64,000 nt of DNA from Prosthecobacter debontii (GCF_900167535.1 NZ_FUYE01000014.1:101933-165932), one strand, 5' to 3'. Positions 1 to 8,468 are shown, counted from the first letter of the stretch. Translations and numbers: made by a program. The notes: generated from the letters alone by a model not told the origin.

Positions 1-45
1 GGGACAGCCGTCGTCAAACCACAACAGAGCGTTTAGCTGCCACCT

Positions 46-1197
46 CTAACGATACACGCTTCGAATCATCGCCAGTTCTTCGGGCATGATTGGGCTACCA
101 TATTGAGCGAGGTTATCTGCCAAGGCTTTCAGCAAAGCCGGAGAAGGAAATTCGATTTTCAGACTGACGAGGCGGCTCTGGGGGATCACCTCAGCCAGTG
201 CCGCCTGCCCCTGGCTCGTGATGCCATTGCCATCGAGTTCCAGATGACGGAGCACAGAAGCCGACGGCAAGGCCTCGGCGAGTGATCTCACACCACCATC
301 CCCAAGAGCATTGGGCGAAGCTCCCAAAACCTTGGTGCTCGAGCTGCGCCCCAGTTCTAAACGCTCCAGAGTCGGATGAGATCGCAGCACCGGAGCCAAG
401 ATATCACCAGCCACCGGGCTCAAGCCATTGCTGCCGAGGCCGCACTCGCGCAGCGTCGTATTGTGCAGAAGCCCTTCGGCGAGCACCTCTAAACCAGCAT
501 CCTCTAGTCTGTTCACATTGAGATAAAGGCCGATGAGTTTGCCGGGCCTTTCCAACAGGCGCTTCAAGCTCAAGACAGCTCGTGAGTCCAAGACATTCCC
601 GCCCAGATAAAGACGCTCAACACCAGGAGAAGCCACCAAAGCCTCCATCAGGTATTCCAAGGAGTCCAAGTCCATCTGCGTATGGACGAGATCCAGCGTC
701 CGCAGATGAGGTGCATCCTTCAGCATGTCCGCCAAGCGCCTGATCCCTAGAGGCCCGATGGGGTTGCGTTTCATCCAGAGGGACTGCACCTGCGGGCTCT
801 CGATCACAGCAGCGGCGAGATGGCTGACACCTTCAGAACCAATGGCATTGCACCCCAGATAAACGGTGTGCAGGTTCGGGGTTGTTGGCATCAAAACCGC
901 CACCGCCCTGGCACCTTGATCCCCAATGGCATCCGTGCCCAGCATGAGGCTACGGAGGTGCGGATGCCCCCGCAAGGCCTGTGTCAGTTCATGACAACCG
1001 ACCACGCCCAGATTCTGTTTGCACATGTCCAGCCGACCATCCGGCTGCACGGTGCCGCGAGGGAAGGTGATGCGTTCATCCACTGGCTTTTGCTCCCGCA
1101 GAAACCCCAGCAGCGGCTGCAGTTCATCGACACCATAAGGCGGCGTGGCAAGAGGTTGAGGATGCGGACAATGCAAGGGTGACGGAGCTGCAGACAT
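46..1197 (-). CDS. Leucine-rich repeat (ribonuclease-inhibitor type) protein
   Basis: A protein of about 383 aa made almost entirely of leucine-rich repeats. From about residue 60 to 350 the pattern LxxLxLxxNxIxxxG recurs about every 28 residues (for example LHTVYLGCNAIGSEG, VERLYLGGNVLDS, LRHLELDGNGITSQG), giving nine or ten repeats. This is the RNI/NLR-like class of LRR, which forms a curved protein-binding scaffold. No signal peptide or membrane segment is visible, so it is probably cytoplasmic. An in-frame TTG lies 9 bases upstream; I chose the ATG. The gene starts 27 bases after the stop of the SDR gene on the same strand, so the two are probably co-transcribed. Partner and function are unknown; the fold call is firm. 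Confidence 0.85.
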   Translation of the reverse strand: MSAAPSPLHCPHPQPLATPPYGVDELQPLLGFLREQKPVDERITFPRGTVQPDGRLDMCKQNLGVVGCHELTQALRGHPHLRSLMLGTDAIGDQGARAVAVLMPTTPNLHTVYLGCNAIGSEGVSHLAAAVIESPQVQSLWMKRNPIGPLGIRRLADMLKDAPHLRTLDLVHTQMDLDSLEYLMEALVASPGVERLYLGGNVLDSRAVLSLKRLLERPGKLIGLYLNVNRLEDAGLEVLAEGLLHNTTLRECGLGSNGLSPVAGDILAPVLRSHPTLERLELGRSSSTKVLGASPNALGDGGVRSLAEALPSASVLRHLELDGNGITSQGQAALAEVIPQSRLVSLKIEFPSPALLKALADNLAQYGSPIMPEELAMIRSVYR

Positions 1198-1224
1198 GAC
1201 AGACAAAGCGCAAGAACAAACAGA

Positions 1225-2613
1225 TCACCAAGGATAGGGCTGATAGTCTTTGAAAAAGTTTCCCCAACACGGCACATCAGGCTGAGTGGTCCCGCGAATG
1301 ATCGGATCATAAACTCGTGCCATACCATCCTCCGCATCCAGAGGCGGAATGAAATGCTGCTCGCTGAGAATGCGTGTCTTTTTGGGAAACGGATTCTCAT
1401 CAGTGACCCACCCCGTATCCACACTGTTCATCCAAATGGCATCAGTGGCAAAGTCTTGTGCACTCGTCCGAGTAAACATATTCAGCGCCGCTTTAGCCAT
1501 GTTGGTATGAGGATGCGAGGCAGTCTTACTCGGACGATTAAACTGCCCCTCCATGGCAGAGACATTCACCACAAACCGGGGCGAAAAAGAGCTGCGCTGC
1601 ATCAGCGGACGCAATCGGCTGGCCAACAAGAAGGGCGCACTCTGACTGACCAGCAGCACCTCCAGCAATTCTGCCGTCGAGACATCTCCGGCACGCGCCG
1701 TCCAGCTATTCGTTGGAGTGAGGTCCACCTGCTGACCATCTGCATCCAGCATTTTCGCGGGCAGCCAAGGCAATGCATCTTGGGGCATAGCGGCCAAGGT
1801 TTCTGAAGCAGGCGCAGCCAGTTGGCCGAATCCCGAACTTACCCAAGTAGGCACATGCGCGGGTAAGGGCACCAACTCCGTTTCCCGTAAGTGCTCATAA
1901 AAAGCCGGTGACCGACGAATGGTCTGCGCCGCATTGTTGATCAAGATATCGAGCGCAGACTCTGTCTCCAACAAATGACGGATGAAGTTCTCCAGCCCCG
2001 TCACATTCCTAAAATCCAGTCCATGGATCACCAGCCTGTCTCGCCAGTCCTGACAATCCATCTCTTTGGCAAACCGCAGTGCTGCATCATGAGGAAAACG
2101 CGTGGTGACGATGACCCGAGCACCATCACGCAACAGCCGAAGAGCAAGCTGCCAACCGATTTTAATCCGACCTCCAGTGATCAAGGCCGTGCGGCCTGAC
2201 AGATCCACACGCGCCGATCTCCGAGCCTCGTTGATCTCCGCACAAGGCGGACACAGCATATGATAGTGATGATGAACCTGGCTGAAAGGCCCTTTACAGA
2301 CATAACACGCCCGGGGTGCATGCAGCCTACCCACGCTATTCGATGCCTGATCTGCCACAGATGATGTCGCCATAGGAAGCACCGGATGATTAGCCTCCGC
2401 ATTGGCCTGCCAGAGGCGGGTTTGGGAGATTAACTGCCGGTCCTGAGTAGCCGCTTCATTTCGTTGCCGCTTTTTGGCATCCCGAGACAGCTTGGTCACC
2501 AACCCTTTGAGGGTCATGACGTCCAATGCAGCATCCGGGTCACGCGACAACACCTGCAATACTTTGATGCAGGTATCCCACTCGGCTTGGCTGAAGGTTT
2601 TGGAACTGCTCAT
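1225..2613 (-). CDS. SDR-family oxidoreductase with N-terminal Cys4 knuckle
   Basis: 462 aa. A short-chain dehydrogenase/reductase domain occupies about residues 135-460: nucleotide-binding glycine motif TGGRIKIG (146-153), the INNAA motif (225-229), and the catalytic-loop Ser352. The usual YxxxK is HPHTNMAK (367-374): Lys374 is kept but the catalytic Tyr position is Thr370. An N-terminal extension of about 100 residues ends in C103-x2-C106 and C121-x2-C124 with a His-rich loop between them, which looks like a zinc knuckle. A long insertion (about 235-310) follows the NNA motif. The ATG at 2613 fits the frame. The gene is followed by the LRR gene and preceded by two tRNA-like structures. SDR fold is certain; substrate and catalytic competence are unknown. 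Confidence 0.85.
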   Translation of the reverse strand: MSSSKTFSQAEWDTCIKVLQVLSRDPDAALDVMTLKGLVTKLSRDAKKRQRNEAATQDRQLISQTRLWQANAEANHPVLPMATSSVADQASNSVGRLHAPRACYVCKGPFSQVHHHYHMLCPPCAEINEARRSARVDLSGRTALITGGRIKIGWQLALRLLRDGARVIVTTRFPHDAALRFAKEMDCQDWRDRLVIHGLDFRNVTGLENFIRHLLETESALDILINNAAQTIRRSPAFYEHLRETELVPLPAHVPTWVSSGFGQLAAPASETLAAMPQDALPWLPAKMLDADGQQVDLTPTNSWTARAGDVSTAELLEVLLVSQSAPFLLASRLRPLMQRSSFSPRFVVNVSAMEGQFNRPSKTASHPHTNMAKAALNMFTRTSAQDFATDAIWMNSVDTGWVTDENPFPKKTRILSEQHFIPPLDAEDGMARVYDPIIRGTTQPDVPCWGNFFKDYQPYPW

Positions 2614-2632
2614 GAGCCATCAAAAGAATAAA

Positions 2633-2702
2633 AAGGCCGGTGGGACTCGAACCCACATCCCCTGCTTGGCAAACAGGTGTCTTTCCTTTGGACCACGGCC
2701 AG
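2633..2702 (-). tRNA. tRNA-like structure, Gly(GCC) anticodon, imperfect acceptor
   Basis: On the minus strand a cloverleaf can be drawn. The D-arm is GTCC/AGAC with a seven-base loop containing GG. The anticodon stem CCTGT/GCAGG encloses loop TTGCCAA, so the anticodon is GCC (Gly). The T-arm GTGGG-TTCGAGT-CCCAC is perfect. The acceptor pairs over only five bases (GGCCG/CGGCC); the outer two positions are mismatched, the discriminator is T and no CCA is encoded, unlike the other two tRNAs in this window. A T-rich stretch follows, and the SDR start codon lies 19 bases downstream. It may be a divergent tRNA, a decaying tRNA or a leader structure. Confidence 0.5.
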
Positions 2703-2769
2703 AAGCCGGCCGGACTCGAACCGACATCTGCCCTTTGGTGGGGTATCTTTCCGTTCAAACGACAGCTTC
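2702..2769 (-). tRNA. Degenerate tRNA-like structure (Trp CCA-like anticodon)
   Basis: It abuts the previous element. The acceptor GAAGCTG/CGGCTTC pairs over all seven bases with one G-T, and the T-arm GTCGG-TTCGAGT-CCGGC pairs with one wobble. The D-arm GTTT/AGAT is weak but has GG in its loop. The anticodon arm is shortened: only three G-C pairs close the loop CACCAAA, which would read CCA (Trp) except that the invariant U33 is A. The body is a few bases shorter than a normal tRNA. It resembles its neighbour (shared GGAAAGA in the D region and ACTCGAACC on the opposite strand), which suggests tandem duplication and decay rather than a working tRNA. Confidence 0.35.
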
Positions 2770-2866
2770 CACAACCATCATCTGCCAGTCAGATCGGCAT
2801 GCCAAATTTAATCTTAGCAAAGGTTTTAATACCCGCCATCGCATGTCATCCATGGCACCAAGGCGA

Positions 2867-3349
2867 TCAAGGTAACCACCGTGTGAAAGAGGCAGTTTCC
2901 TCCACATTGATCACCATCCCTTCTCTCAGTAATCCACCACAGATCACTCGCATGCCAATCCCCGCACCACGCCCGAGGGCCTTGGTCATGCCGGGCTGGG
3001 TGATCCGCTGGAGGTAGTCACAGGGGGGCCGGGGACGATGGTATTCCAGCAGCACTTCTCCAATCTTGAGGCGCTGGCCTTGGAGAGAGCGGAGGTCCAA
3101 ACCACGCGTTACCAAATTCCTTCGATGTTGGCCCTCTAACACTGGCAAATGATCCTCGCCAGCTACGGATTCGAGAACCTCGGCTTCGATCAAAGTCACC
3201 TCGCAGTCATAGCGACCCGAGTAATATCCCAGCCCTGCGGCATAGCGATCCCCGACCAGTCCTTGCCCAGCCATAGCCACCACCCTTTCCACCCGCTGCA
3301 TGGGCTGCCCCCGCGCCGGAGCGATGTAAATGGCTTCCAGCACTGGCAT
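2867..3349 (-). CDS. MOSC domain protein
   Basis: 160 aa, a stand-alone MOSC (molybdenum cofactor sulfurase C-terminal) domain. Visible family features are VAMAGQGLVGDRYA near residue 27, the RRNLVTRGLDL block near 81, and a conserved cysteine in RPPCDYLQ near 113. MOSC proteins bind the molybdenum cofactor and transfer sulfur or reduce N-hydroxylated substrates; the substrate here is unknown. It begins 7 bases after the stop of the LysR gene on the same strand, so the regulator and the MOSC protein probably form one operon. Length is normal for YiiM-like MOSC proteins. Confidence 0.88.
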   Translation of the reverse strand: MPVLEAIYIAPARGQPMQRVERVVAMAGQGLVGDRYAAGLGYYSGRYDCEVTLIEAEVLESVAGEDHLPVLEGQHRRNLVTRGLDLRSLQGQRLKIGEVLLEYHRPRPPCDYLQRITQPGMTKALGRGAGIGMRVICGGLLREGMVINVEETASFTRWLP

Positions 3350-3356
3350 GCTAGGG

Positions 3357-4310
3357 CTATCCTTTGGTGTGTCGCAGGTGCAGATCCATCGTCCCTGCGC
3401 GTTTCAACTCCTCGACAAAGACCGCCAGGACTTTGTCATGCTTCAGACGATCGAGCATTCCAGCCGCAATGCTCACCGGCTCGGGCTGAGGTTTCAGCGT
3501 TTTCAAAACCACTCGCTCGGGAATGAGGCAGGCCGTATGCTCCACCACGAGGGCGATGCCCAAGCCCGCATCCACCGCGGAGATGAGACTGGTGATGCCA
3601 TCACATTCACTGGCAATGCGAGCATTGATCTTTTGCTGGCGGAACCAGCCGCCGATGGCAGCCCAGTAATCGGGATACTCCTTCTGGCTATAGACCACGA
3701 GCCGTTGCTCATTGAGATCTTGAGGCTCCAGTACCTTTTTACCTAACAATGGATGCTGCCGCGACATCGCGACCCGCCAGGATTGCTGCTGCACAGTGGT
3801 CCAGGTGATATCGGGGATGTCCTTCAGGGGCGGCACGGTCAAGGCAATGTCGAGAGACCCTTTTTGCAGGGAATCCACCATCTCATTCGTGGTGAGATCG
3901 AAAAGCTCCACGCGCGCTTTTGGGTGCACTTGAGTGAAGGCTTCCATGGCTGGAGATAGGATACCGGCGGTGAGTGACGGCGAGTAGCCAATGCGTATCG
4001 TCTGGGCCTTGGCGGTGGCACGCACACGCTGTTCCAACAGATCGGCACGCTCAATCAAGATCTTGCCTTCCCGTAGCAGCAGCTCACCCGCCGGAGTGAG
4101 GCTGAAGGAGTGGGCTCCACGCTCCAGCAGAGGCACGCCCATTTCATCCTCCAAACCCTTGATCTGGCGACTGAGCGCCGGCTGAGTAAGATGCAGACGC
4201 GCCGCCGCACGGCTGATGTTGCCATCCTCGGCAGCGGCGATGAATGAACGCAAGGGGCGAAGCTCCAAAGAAGGCATGAGGGGGAGAAGATTCGGCCTTC
4301 TTCTAAGCAT
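3357..4310 (-). CDS. LysR-family transcriptional regulator
   Basis: About 317 aa. The N-terminal winged helix-turn-helix shows the LysR pattern: LRSFIAAAEDGNISRAAARL, then QPALSRQIKGLEDEMGVPLL and LTPAGELLL. The rest is a periplasmic-binding-protein-like effector domain beginning near TIRIGYSPSL. The start is uncertain: GTG at 4316, ATG at 4310 and ATG at 4277 are in frame, and the last leaves the normal short LysR N-terminus before the HTH. It is divergent from the pirin gene and co-directional with the MOSC gene. LysR proteins usually control a divergent neighbour, so the roughly 140-base gap to the pirin gene is the likely operator region. Inducer unknown. Confidence 0.93.
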   Translation of the reverse strand: MLRRRPNLLPLMPSLELRPLRSFIAAAEDGNISRAAARLHLTQPALSRQIKGLEDEMGVPLLERGAHSFSLTPAGELLLREGKILIERADLLEQRVRATAKAQTIRIGYSPSLTAGILSPAMEAFTQVHPKARVELFDLTTNEMVDSLQKGSLDIALTVPPLKDIPDITWTTVQQQSWRVAMSRQHPLLGKKVLEPQDLNEQRLVVYSQKEYPDYWAAIGGWFRQQKINARIASECDGITSLISAVDAGLGIALVVEHTACLIPERVVLKTLKPQPEPVSIAAGMLDRLKHDKVLAVFVEELKRAGTMDLHLRHTKG

Positions 4311-4449
4311 GTCCACCAGGGATTACAAGTCCGAGCGGAGCGGTCCGTCCTTCCAACCACCGGATCGCCCCAGCATACCCAAGATGTAGTCTCAGGCTAA
4401 AACCGCCGCATTGGTCATGCCGCCCGATTCAGAGCAAGATGCCGCTGTC

Positions 4450-5151
4450 ATGAAAACCCAAATTCGCAAATCCCACGAACGAGGCCACGCCGACCACGGC
4501 TGGCTGGACAGCCACCACACCTTCAGCTTTGCCGACTACTATGATCCCGCTCACATGGGCTTCCGCAGTCTGCGAGTGATCAATCAAGATCGAGTTGCCC
4601 CCGGTGGAGGTTTCCCCACACACCCGCACCGGGACATGGAAATCTTCAGCTACGTGCTGGAGGGTTCCCTGGCCCACAAGGACAGCCTCGGCAACGGCCG
4701 CGAGCTGAAACCTGGACAGATCCAGCTCATGAGCGCTGGTAAAGGGGTGCTGCACAGTGAGTTCAACCCCTCCCGCTCAGACCCGGCCCATTTCCTGCAA
4801 ATCTGGATCCAGCCCCAGGCTCGCAGTCTCGTGCCCAGCTACACCGAATGGCATCCTGATCCTGCTTTGGAGAAGGAACCCAAGGTGCTGGTCATCTCCC
4901 CCGACGGACGTGAAAACTCCGCGGTCATCCACCAGGATGCTGAGGTGTATCGTGTGCGCTTGGAGGATGAGGCTCAAGTCACTCACGAGGTGAAAACCGG
5001 TCGTGGGGTGTGGTTCCAGCTCATCAGAGGTCAAGTCACCGCCAACGGTCAGACCCTGAACCCAGGCGATGCCCTCAGCACGGAGGATGCAGGCACCTTG
5101 ACCCTGACCTCGTCCGGAGAAACCGAGGGCTTGCTCTTTGATCTGGGTTGA
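4450..5151 (+). CDS. Pirin-family bicupin protein (YhaK-like)
   Basis: 233 aa from the ATG at 4450 (an upstream in-frame start at 4411 adds 13 residues without homology character). The pirin N-terminal cupin is clear: HGWLDSHHTFSFADYYDP, then the metal-binding region GGGFPTHPHRDMEIFSYVLEG with the His-His-His/Glu set, and a second block GKGVLHSEFNPS. The C-terminal cupin is degenerate, as in this family. Pirins are Fe(II)-binding proteins; some act as quercetin 2,3-dioxygenases and others as redox sensors. The divergent LysR gene is a common partner and probably regulates it. Confidence 0.9.
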   Translation: MKTQIRKSHERGHADHGWLDSHHTFSFADYYDPAHMGFRSLRVINQDRVAPGGGFPTHPHRDMEIFSYVLEGSLAHKDSLGNGRELKPGQIQLMSAGKGVLHSEFNPSRSDPAHFLQIWIQPQARSLVPSYTEWHPDPALEKEPKVLVISPDGRENSAVIHQDAEVYRVRLEDEAQVTHEVKTGRGVWFQLIRGQVTANGQTLNPGDALSTEDAGTLTLTSSGETEGLLFDLG

Positions 5152-5337
5152 TGCCAGTCACGCCAGGAGTTTGCAGTCCCCTGCCAGCTCCTGGCTTTTA
5201 AATCGTCGCTTTTCACCGCCACGAGTCTCCGCAAGGGTTTCTCCTTGCCTCGTCTGCAAAGGCATCTAGAGGATGAGATGCGGGGGTCCATTTCTTGAAG
5301 AAAGAGGATGCTATCGCACCCCCCTTTTCTAAAACGG

Positions 5338-6336
5338 ATGGATGCTCAGCGCAATGTCACCCTAGATCTTTGGAGGCTCTTTTTTGCCTTTGGGGTCGTT
5401 ATCATTCATCTGGCTCCCAACCAACCTCATGCCGAATGGCTCGGGGGTTCGTTCAACGTTTTTTGCGTTCCGTTCTTCATCGTCATCGGACTGTTTTACT
5501 TTGATCGGAAGCAGAATCGCTCAGGTTCCTTTTCATGGTCCAAGCTGCATGAGTTGCATCTGCATCGGTTGTTACTTCCTTACCTGTTTTGGACCCTTGC
5601 CTATCTGGGCATGCGCGGAGCCAAGCACGCCTTTCAAGGCGAGTCGCTCCACGCTGATCTTATCGGAGCCGCCTTTTACGGGGAGAGTGCCGTACAGATG
5701 TATTTCATCCCTCTCTTGCTGACATGTCAGGCCTTGCTCCTGGGTTTACGTCAGTTGTCAGGTCAGAAGTATGTCTTGGGAGGCACCCTGATTGCAGCCT
5801 CACTCTTGTTTTCCTACGTGGGCTCTGTCCGGCATTATTTTGGCTTCGATCATGCCGTTGAAATGAGCTGCCTTTATGTAGCAGCTGCTGTCCTGCTTGG
5901 GAAAGTCCAACGTCTCGATTGGAGATGGCTCAAGGGCGTTCTAAGTGCGGCGATTGGCGGTGCTTTGTTATTCCTCACCCTCACGGAAAAGCCCTGGCTG
6001 GACTCGATGTATATGAAGCCTTTGGCTGGTTACGCCGCAGCAAGTTTTGCCTTGGCTCTGCCTGCGATCTCCTCAAAGTCGCTCTCCAAAACTTTGCTCA
6101 CTCTATTGAGTTGCTCCTATGGCATCTATCTCATGCATCACGCATGGATTGAAGTCATTGAATTCGCCGCTCAGAAATCTGGACACCCCCTCCCTCCCTA
6201 CAGTGTGCCAGGAAAGATGGTGATCGCACTGCTGATCTGTGCCTGTTGCGTGGCATCCATCGGAATCATTCGTTTGAACCCGATGGCTCGCCGCTTTTTA
6301 CTGGGTGAAGGCTCGGCTGCAAAATCTAGGCCTTGA
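5338..6336 (+). CDS. Acyltransferase family 3 membrane protein
   Basis: 332 aa from the ATG at 5338 (an upstream in-frame ATG at 5308 would add 10 residues). It opens like OafA/NodX-type acyltransferases: RNVTLDLWRLFFAFGVVIIH, with the conserved R...D near the first membrane helix and the His after it, then about ten hydrophobic segments through residue 325 (for example FCVPFFIVIGLFYF, YGIYLMHHAWIEV). These inner-membrane enzymes O-acylate sugars of lipopolysaccharide, capsule or glycans; the substrate cannot be told. It stands alone; its 3' end is followed by the pseudouridine synthase start 31 bases later. Confidence 0.85.
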   Translation: MDAQRNVTLDLWRLFFAFGVVIIHLAPNQPHAEWLGGSFNVFCVPFFIVIGLFYFDRKQNRSGSFSWSKLHELHLHRLLLPYLFWTLAYLGMRGAKHAFQGESLHADLIGAAFYGESAVQMYFIPLLLTCQALLLGLRQLSGQKYVLGGTLIAASLLFSYVGSVRHYFGFDHAVEMSCLYVAAAVLLGKVQRLDWRWLKGVLSAAIGGALLFLTLTEKPWLDSMYMKPLAGYAAASFALALPAISSKSLSKTLLTLLSCSYGIYLMHHAWIEVIEFAAQKSGHPLPPYSVPGKMVIALLICACCVASIGIIRLNPMARRFLLGEGSAAKSRP

Positions 6337-6367
6337 CGCTCCGCTCATCATTTCAAGACTTTCAACC

Positions 6368-7114
6368 ATGCCCTCGACGGAAGGCCCACCAATCACCCAA
6401 TGCCCCATCCTGCATCAGGATCGTTTCATCATCGTCGTCAATAAACCGGCGGGGGTGCTCTCGCATCCGAACAAGGCCCGCAGCACGGAGCTGGCGGCCT
6501 TTGAGGGGAGCTATGACCTGGAGGAAAAATGCTTTGAGGGCCCTGGTGGCAAAGTTTGGCTGATCCACCGCCTGGATCAAGATACCTCCGGGGTGCTGCT
6601 GGGGGCACGGGATGCCAAAACAGCGGAAAAATGCCGCGCTTTGTTTGAGACGGATGGCGTGCGGAAGCAGTATCTCACGCTTGTGCGTGGCAACCCGGGC
6701 ACCGAGGGCACTTGGCAGGATCACCTCACCACCAGTCGTGAAAAAGGCCGCGTCCGCACCACGGTGCTGAAAGGCCGACCGCCCAATGCGGAGCTGGATT
6801 TCAAAACGCTGGCTCAACATCCCGGAGAGCGGCTTTCTCTGCTCAATATCGATCTCATCACGGGTAAGACTCACCAGATTCGTGTGCAGGCATCGTCACG
6901 TCAGCATCATCTGTTAGGCGATGATGTTTACGGTCACTTTGATCTCAACCGCAAGATGAAGAAAGACCTTGGTCTCAAGCGGCTCTTTCTCCATGCGCGC
7001 ACCCTGACGCTCAAGCACCCGACCAGTGGTCAGGTCCTGCGCGTGGAGGCTCCATTGCCCGACGATCTGAGCGGTGTTCTCACCAAACTGGGGATGATGT
7101 CAGTGTTCAGTTAA
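6368..7114 (+). CDS. RluA-family RNA pseudouridine synthase
   Basis: 248 aa from the ATG at 6368; a longer frame opens upstream inside the preceding gene. The catalytic motif HRLDQDTSGVLL with its aspartate is present near residue 77, preceded by the VVNKPAGVLSHP block and followed by the GKTHQIRVQ motif near 184. These are the defining RluA/TruC family blocks. There is no N-terminal S4 domain, as in the short RluA or YqcB-like members. It isomerises uridine in rRNA or tRNA; the target is unknown. The last codons and the stop lie inside a heptad repeat (7101-7170), so the C-terminal residues MSVFS are repeat-encoded. Confidence 0.92.
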   Translation: MPSTEGPPITQCPILHQDRFIIVVNKPAGVLSHPNKARSTELAAFEGSYDLEEKCFEGPGGKVWLIHRLDQDTSGVLLGARDAKTAEKCRALFETDGVRKQYLTLVRGNPGTEGTWQDHLTTSREKGRVRTTVLKGRPPNAELDFKTLAQHPGERLSLLNIDLITGKTHQIRVQASSRQHHLLGDDVYGHFDLNRKMKKDLGLKRLFLHARTLTLKHPTSGQVLRVEAPLPDDLSGVLTKLGMMSVFS

Positions 7115-7170
7115 CAGTGTTCGGTATTCAGTTCGATCACTGCCCACTGAATACCGATAACTGAATACTG
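7101..7170. repeat. CAGT/ACTG heptad inverted repeat, copy 1
   Basis: The left arm has CAGT at 7101, 7108, 7115 and 7129 and CGGT at 7122, exactly 7 bases apart. The right arm has ACTG at 7139, 7146, 7160 and 7167 and ACCG at 7153 in the same spacing. The one variant unit is matched: CGGT at 7122 faces ACCG at 7153. CGGTATTCAGT (7122-7132) and ACTGAATACCG (7146-7156) are a perfect 11-bp inverted repeat. It overlaps the end of the pseudouridine synthase gene and lies between convergent genes. Same family as 34547-34615, 58361-58430 and the partial copy at 41582-41599. Confidence 0.85.
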
Positions 7171-7179
7171 CCCCCTGTC

Positions 7180-8370
7180 CTACGACAGCTTGCGCTTAAA
7201 GTCCTCGTAGCCGAACCGACGCACGACGCGCACCTCTCCCGTGGCGGGGTCATAGAGATCAATGTCGGGATGCGGCACCCCGTTGAAGGTGCTGGTTTTC
7301 ACCATGGTGTAGTGCGCCATGTCGGTGAAGACGAGCTTTTGCCCCAGCTTCAGAGGCTCAGGGAAACTGTATTCATTGATCACATCTCCCGCCAAACAGG
7401 TGAGCCCCCCGAGGCGGTAGGTATGCGGCAGGACACCGGGGAGATCTGTGCCGATGATGTGCGGACGATACGGCATCTCCAGCGTGTCTGGCATGTGTGC
7501 CGTGGCGGAGGTATCCAGAATAGCAGTGGGAATATCGGTCGGCACGATGTCCTGCACCTCCGCGATGAGGTAGCCGGTATTCAGGGCCACGGCTTCACCC
7601 GGTTCCAGATACACTTCCTTACCCCAGCGCTCTTTGAAGCTGCGGATGACACGCACCAGGCGCTCCACATCATAGCCCTGACGGGTGATGTGGTGCCCGC
7701 CGCCCATGTTCACCCACTGGACCTGAGCCAGCAGTTTAGGAAAGCGCTTCTCGACTGCGGCCAGAGTGCGCTCCAGCACGTCGGAGTCCTGCTCGCAGAG
7801 CGCATGAAAATGCAAGCCCTCGAGACCACTCAAATCCTGGTCCTCGACATCCACGGAGCGGGTGCCCAGGCGGCAGCTTGGTGAGCAGGGATCATACAGA
7901 CTCCACTCCACCTCGCTATGCTCAGGATTCACTCGGATACCCGGGCTCGGCACATGCTGCCCAGCGGCGCGCGCGGCCTCCAGCATGGGACGGAAGCGCT
8001 GCCACTGCGCGGGGGAATTGAAACTGAGATGGTGAGCGATTGGGATCAGCTCTTTCATCTCCGCCTCTTTGAAAGCAGGAGCATAGACATGCAGTTCCTT
8101 GCGGAATTCCTCATGGCCCAACAGCGCCTCGTGAATGCCACTGGCGCAGCAGCCATAGAGATACTGACGCACCAGATCAAAGGTGGAAAACATGGAAAAT
8201 CCCTTGAGCGCCAGCAGGATGCGGGCTCCGGAGCGGGCCTGCACATCCGCCAGTTTCTCCAGATTTTTCTTCAGCAAACCCAGGTCCACGACATAGGCGG
8301 GGGTCTCGATGGTGGAGACATCGAAGGCGGGGGCTGGCTGTTCAAAAACGTGCGGAGGGGTTGGGGCCAT
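7180..8370 (-). CDS. nspC: Carboxynorspermidine decarboxylase
   Basis: 396 aa, close to the family's usual 370-390. It is a fold-type III PLP enzyme: PLP lysine in ILLALKGFSMFS (Lys56), glycine-rich phosphate-binding segment VNMGGGHHITR, EPGEAV, and the C-terminal catalytic cysteine region GGLTCLAGDVI. It decarboxylates carboxynorspermidine (or carboxyspermidine) in the alternative polyamine pathway. The partner carboxynorspermidine dehydrogenase usually lies nearby but is not in this window. The gene is monocistronic and divergent from the secreted protease gene, sharing an upstream gap of about 98 bases. Confidence 0.92.
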   Translation of the reverse strand: MAPTPPHVFEQPAPAFDVSTIETPAYVVDLGLLKKNLEKLADVQARSGARILLALKGFSMFSTFDLVRQYLYGCCASGIHEALLGHEEFRKELHVYAPAFKEAEMKELIPIAHHLSFNSPAQWQRFRPMLEAARAAGQHVPSPGIRVNPEHSEVEWSLYDPCSPSCRLGTRSVDVEDQDLSGLEGLHFHALCEQDSDVLERTLAAVEKRFPKLLAQVQWVNMGGGHHITRQGYDVERLVRVIRSFKERWGKEVYLEPGEAVALNTGYLIAEVQDIVPTDIPTAILDTSATAHMPDTLEMPYRPHIIGTDLPGVLPHTYRLGGLTCLAGDVINEYSFPEPLKLGQKLVFTDMAHYTMVKTSTFNGVPHPDIDLYDPATGEVRVVRRFGYEDFKRKLS

Positions 8371-8468
8371 GGGGCGTGCTTTTTAGAGAGATGTGGCGCA
8401 GGTTCCAGTGATAGTTTGTCACACATGCTTGCACCGCAAGGCTGCCTCATGATAAACCCGTCGAGATC

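Noticed and set aside
2640..3017. Open frame beginning MGLEPTSPAWQTG
   Set aside because: It is a translation of the two tRNA-like structures; this type of peptide is a known artefact of T-arm sequence.
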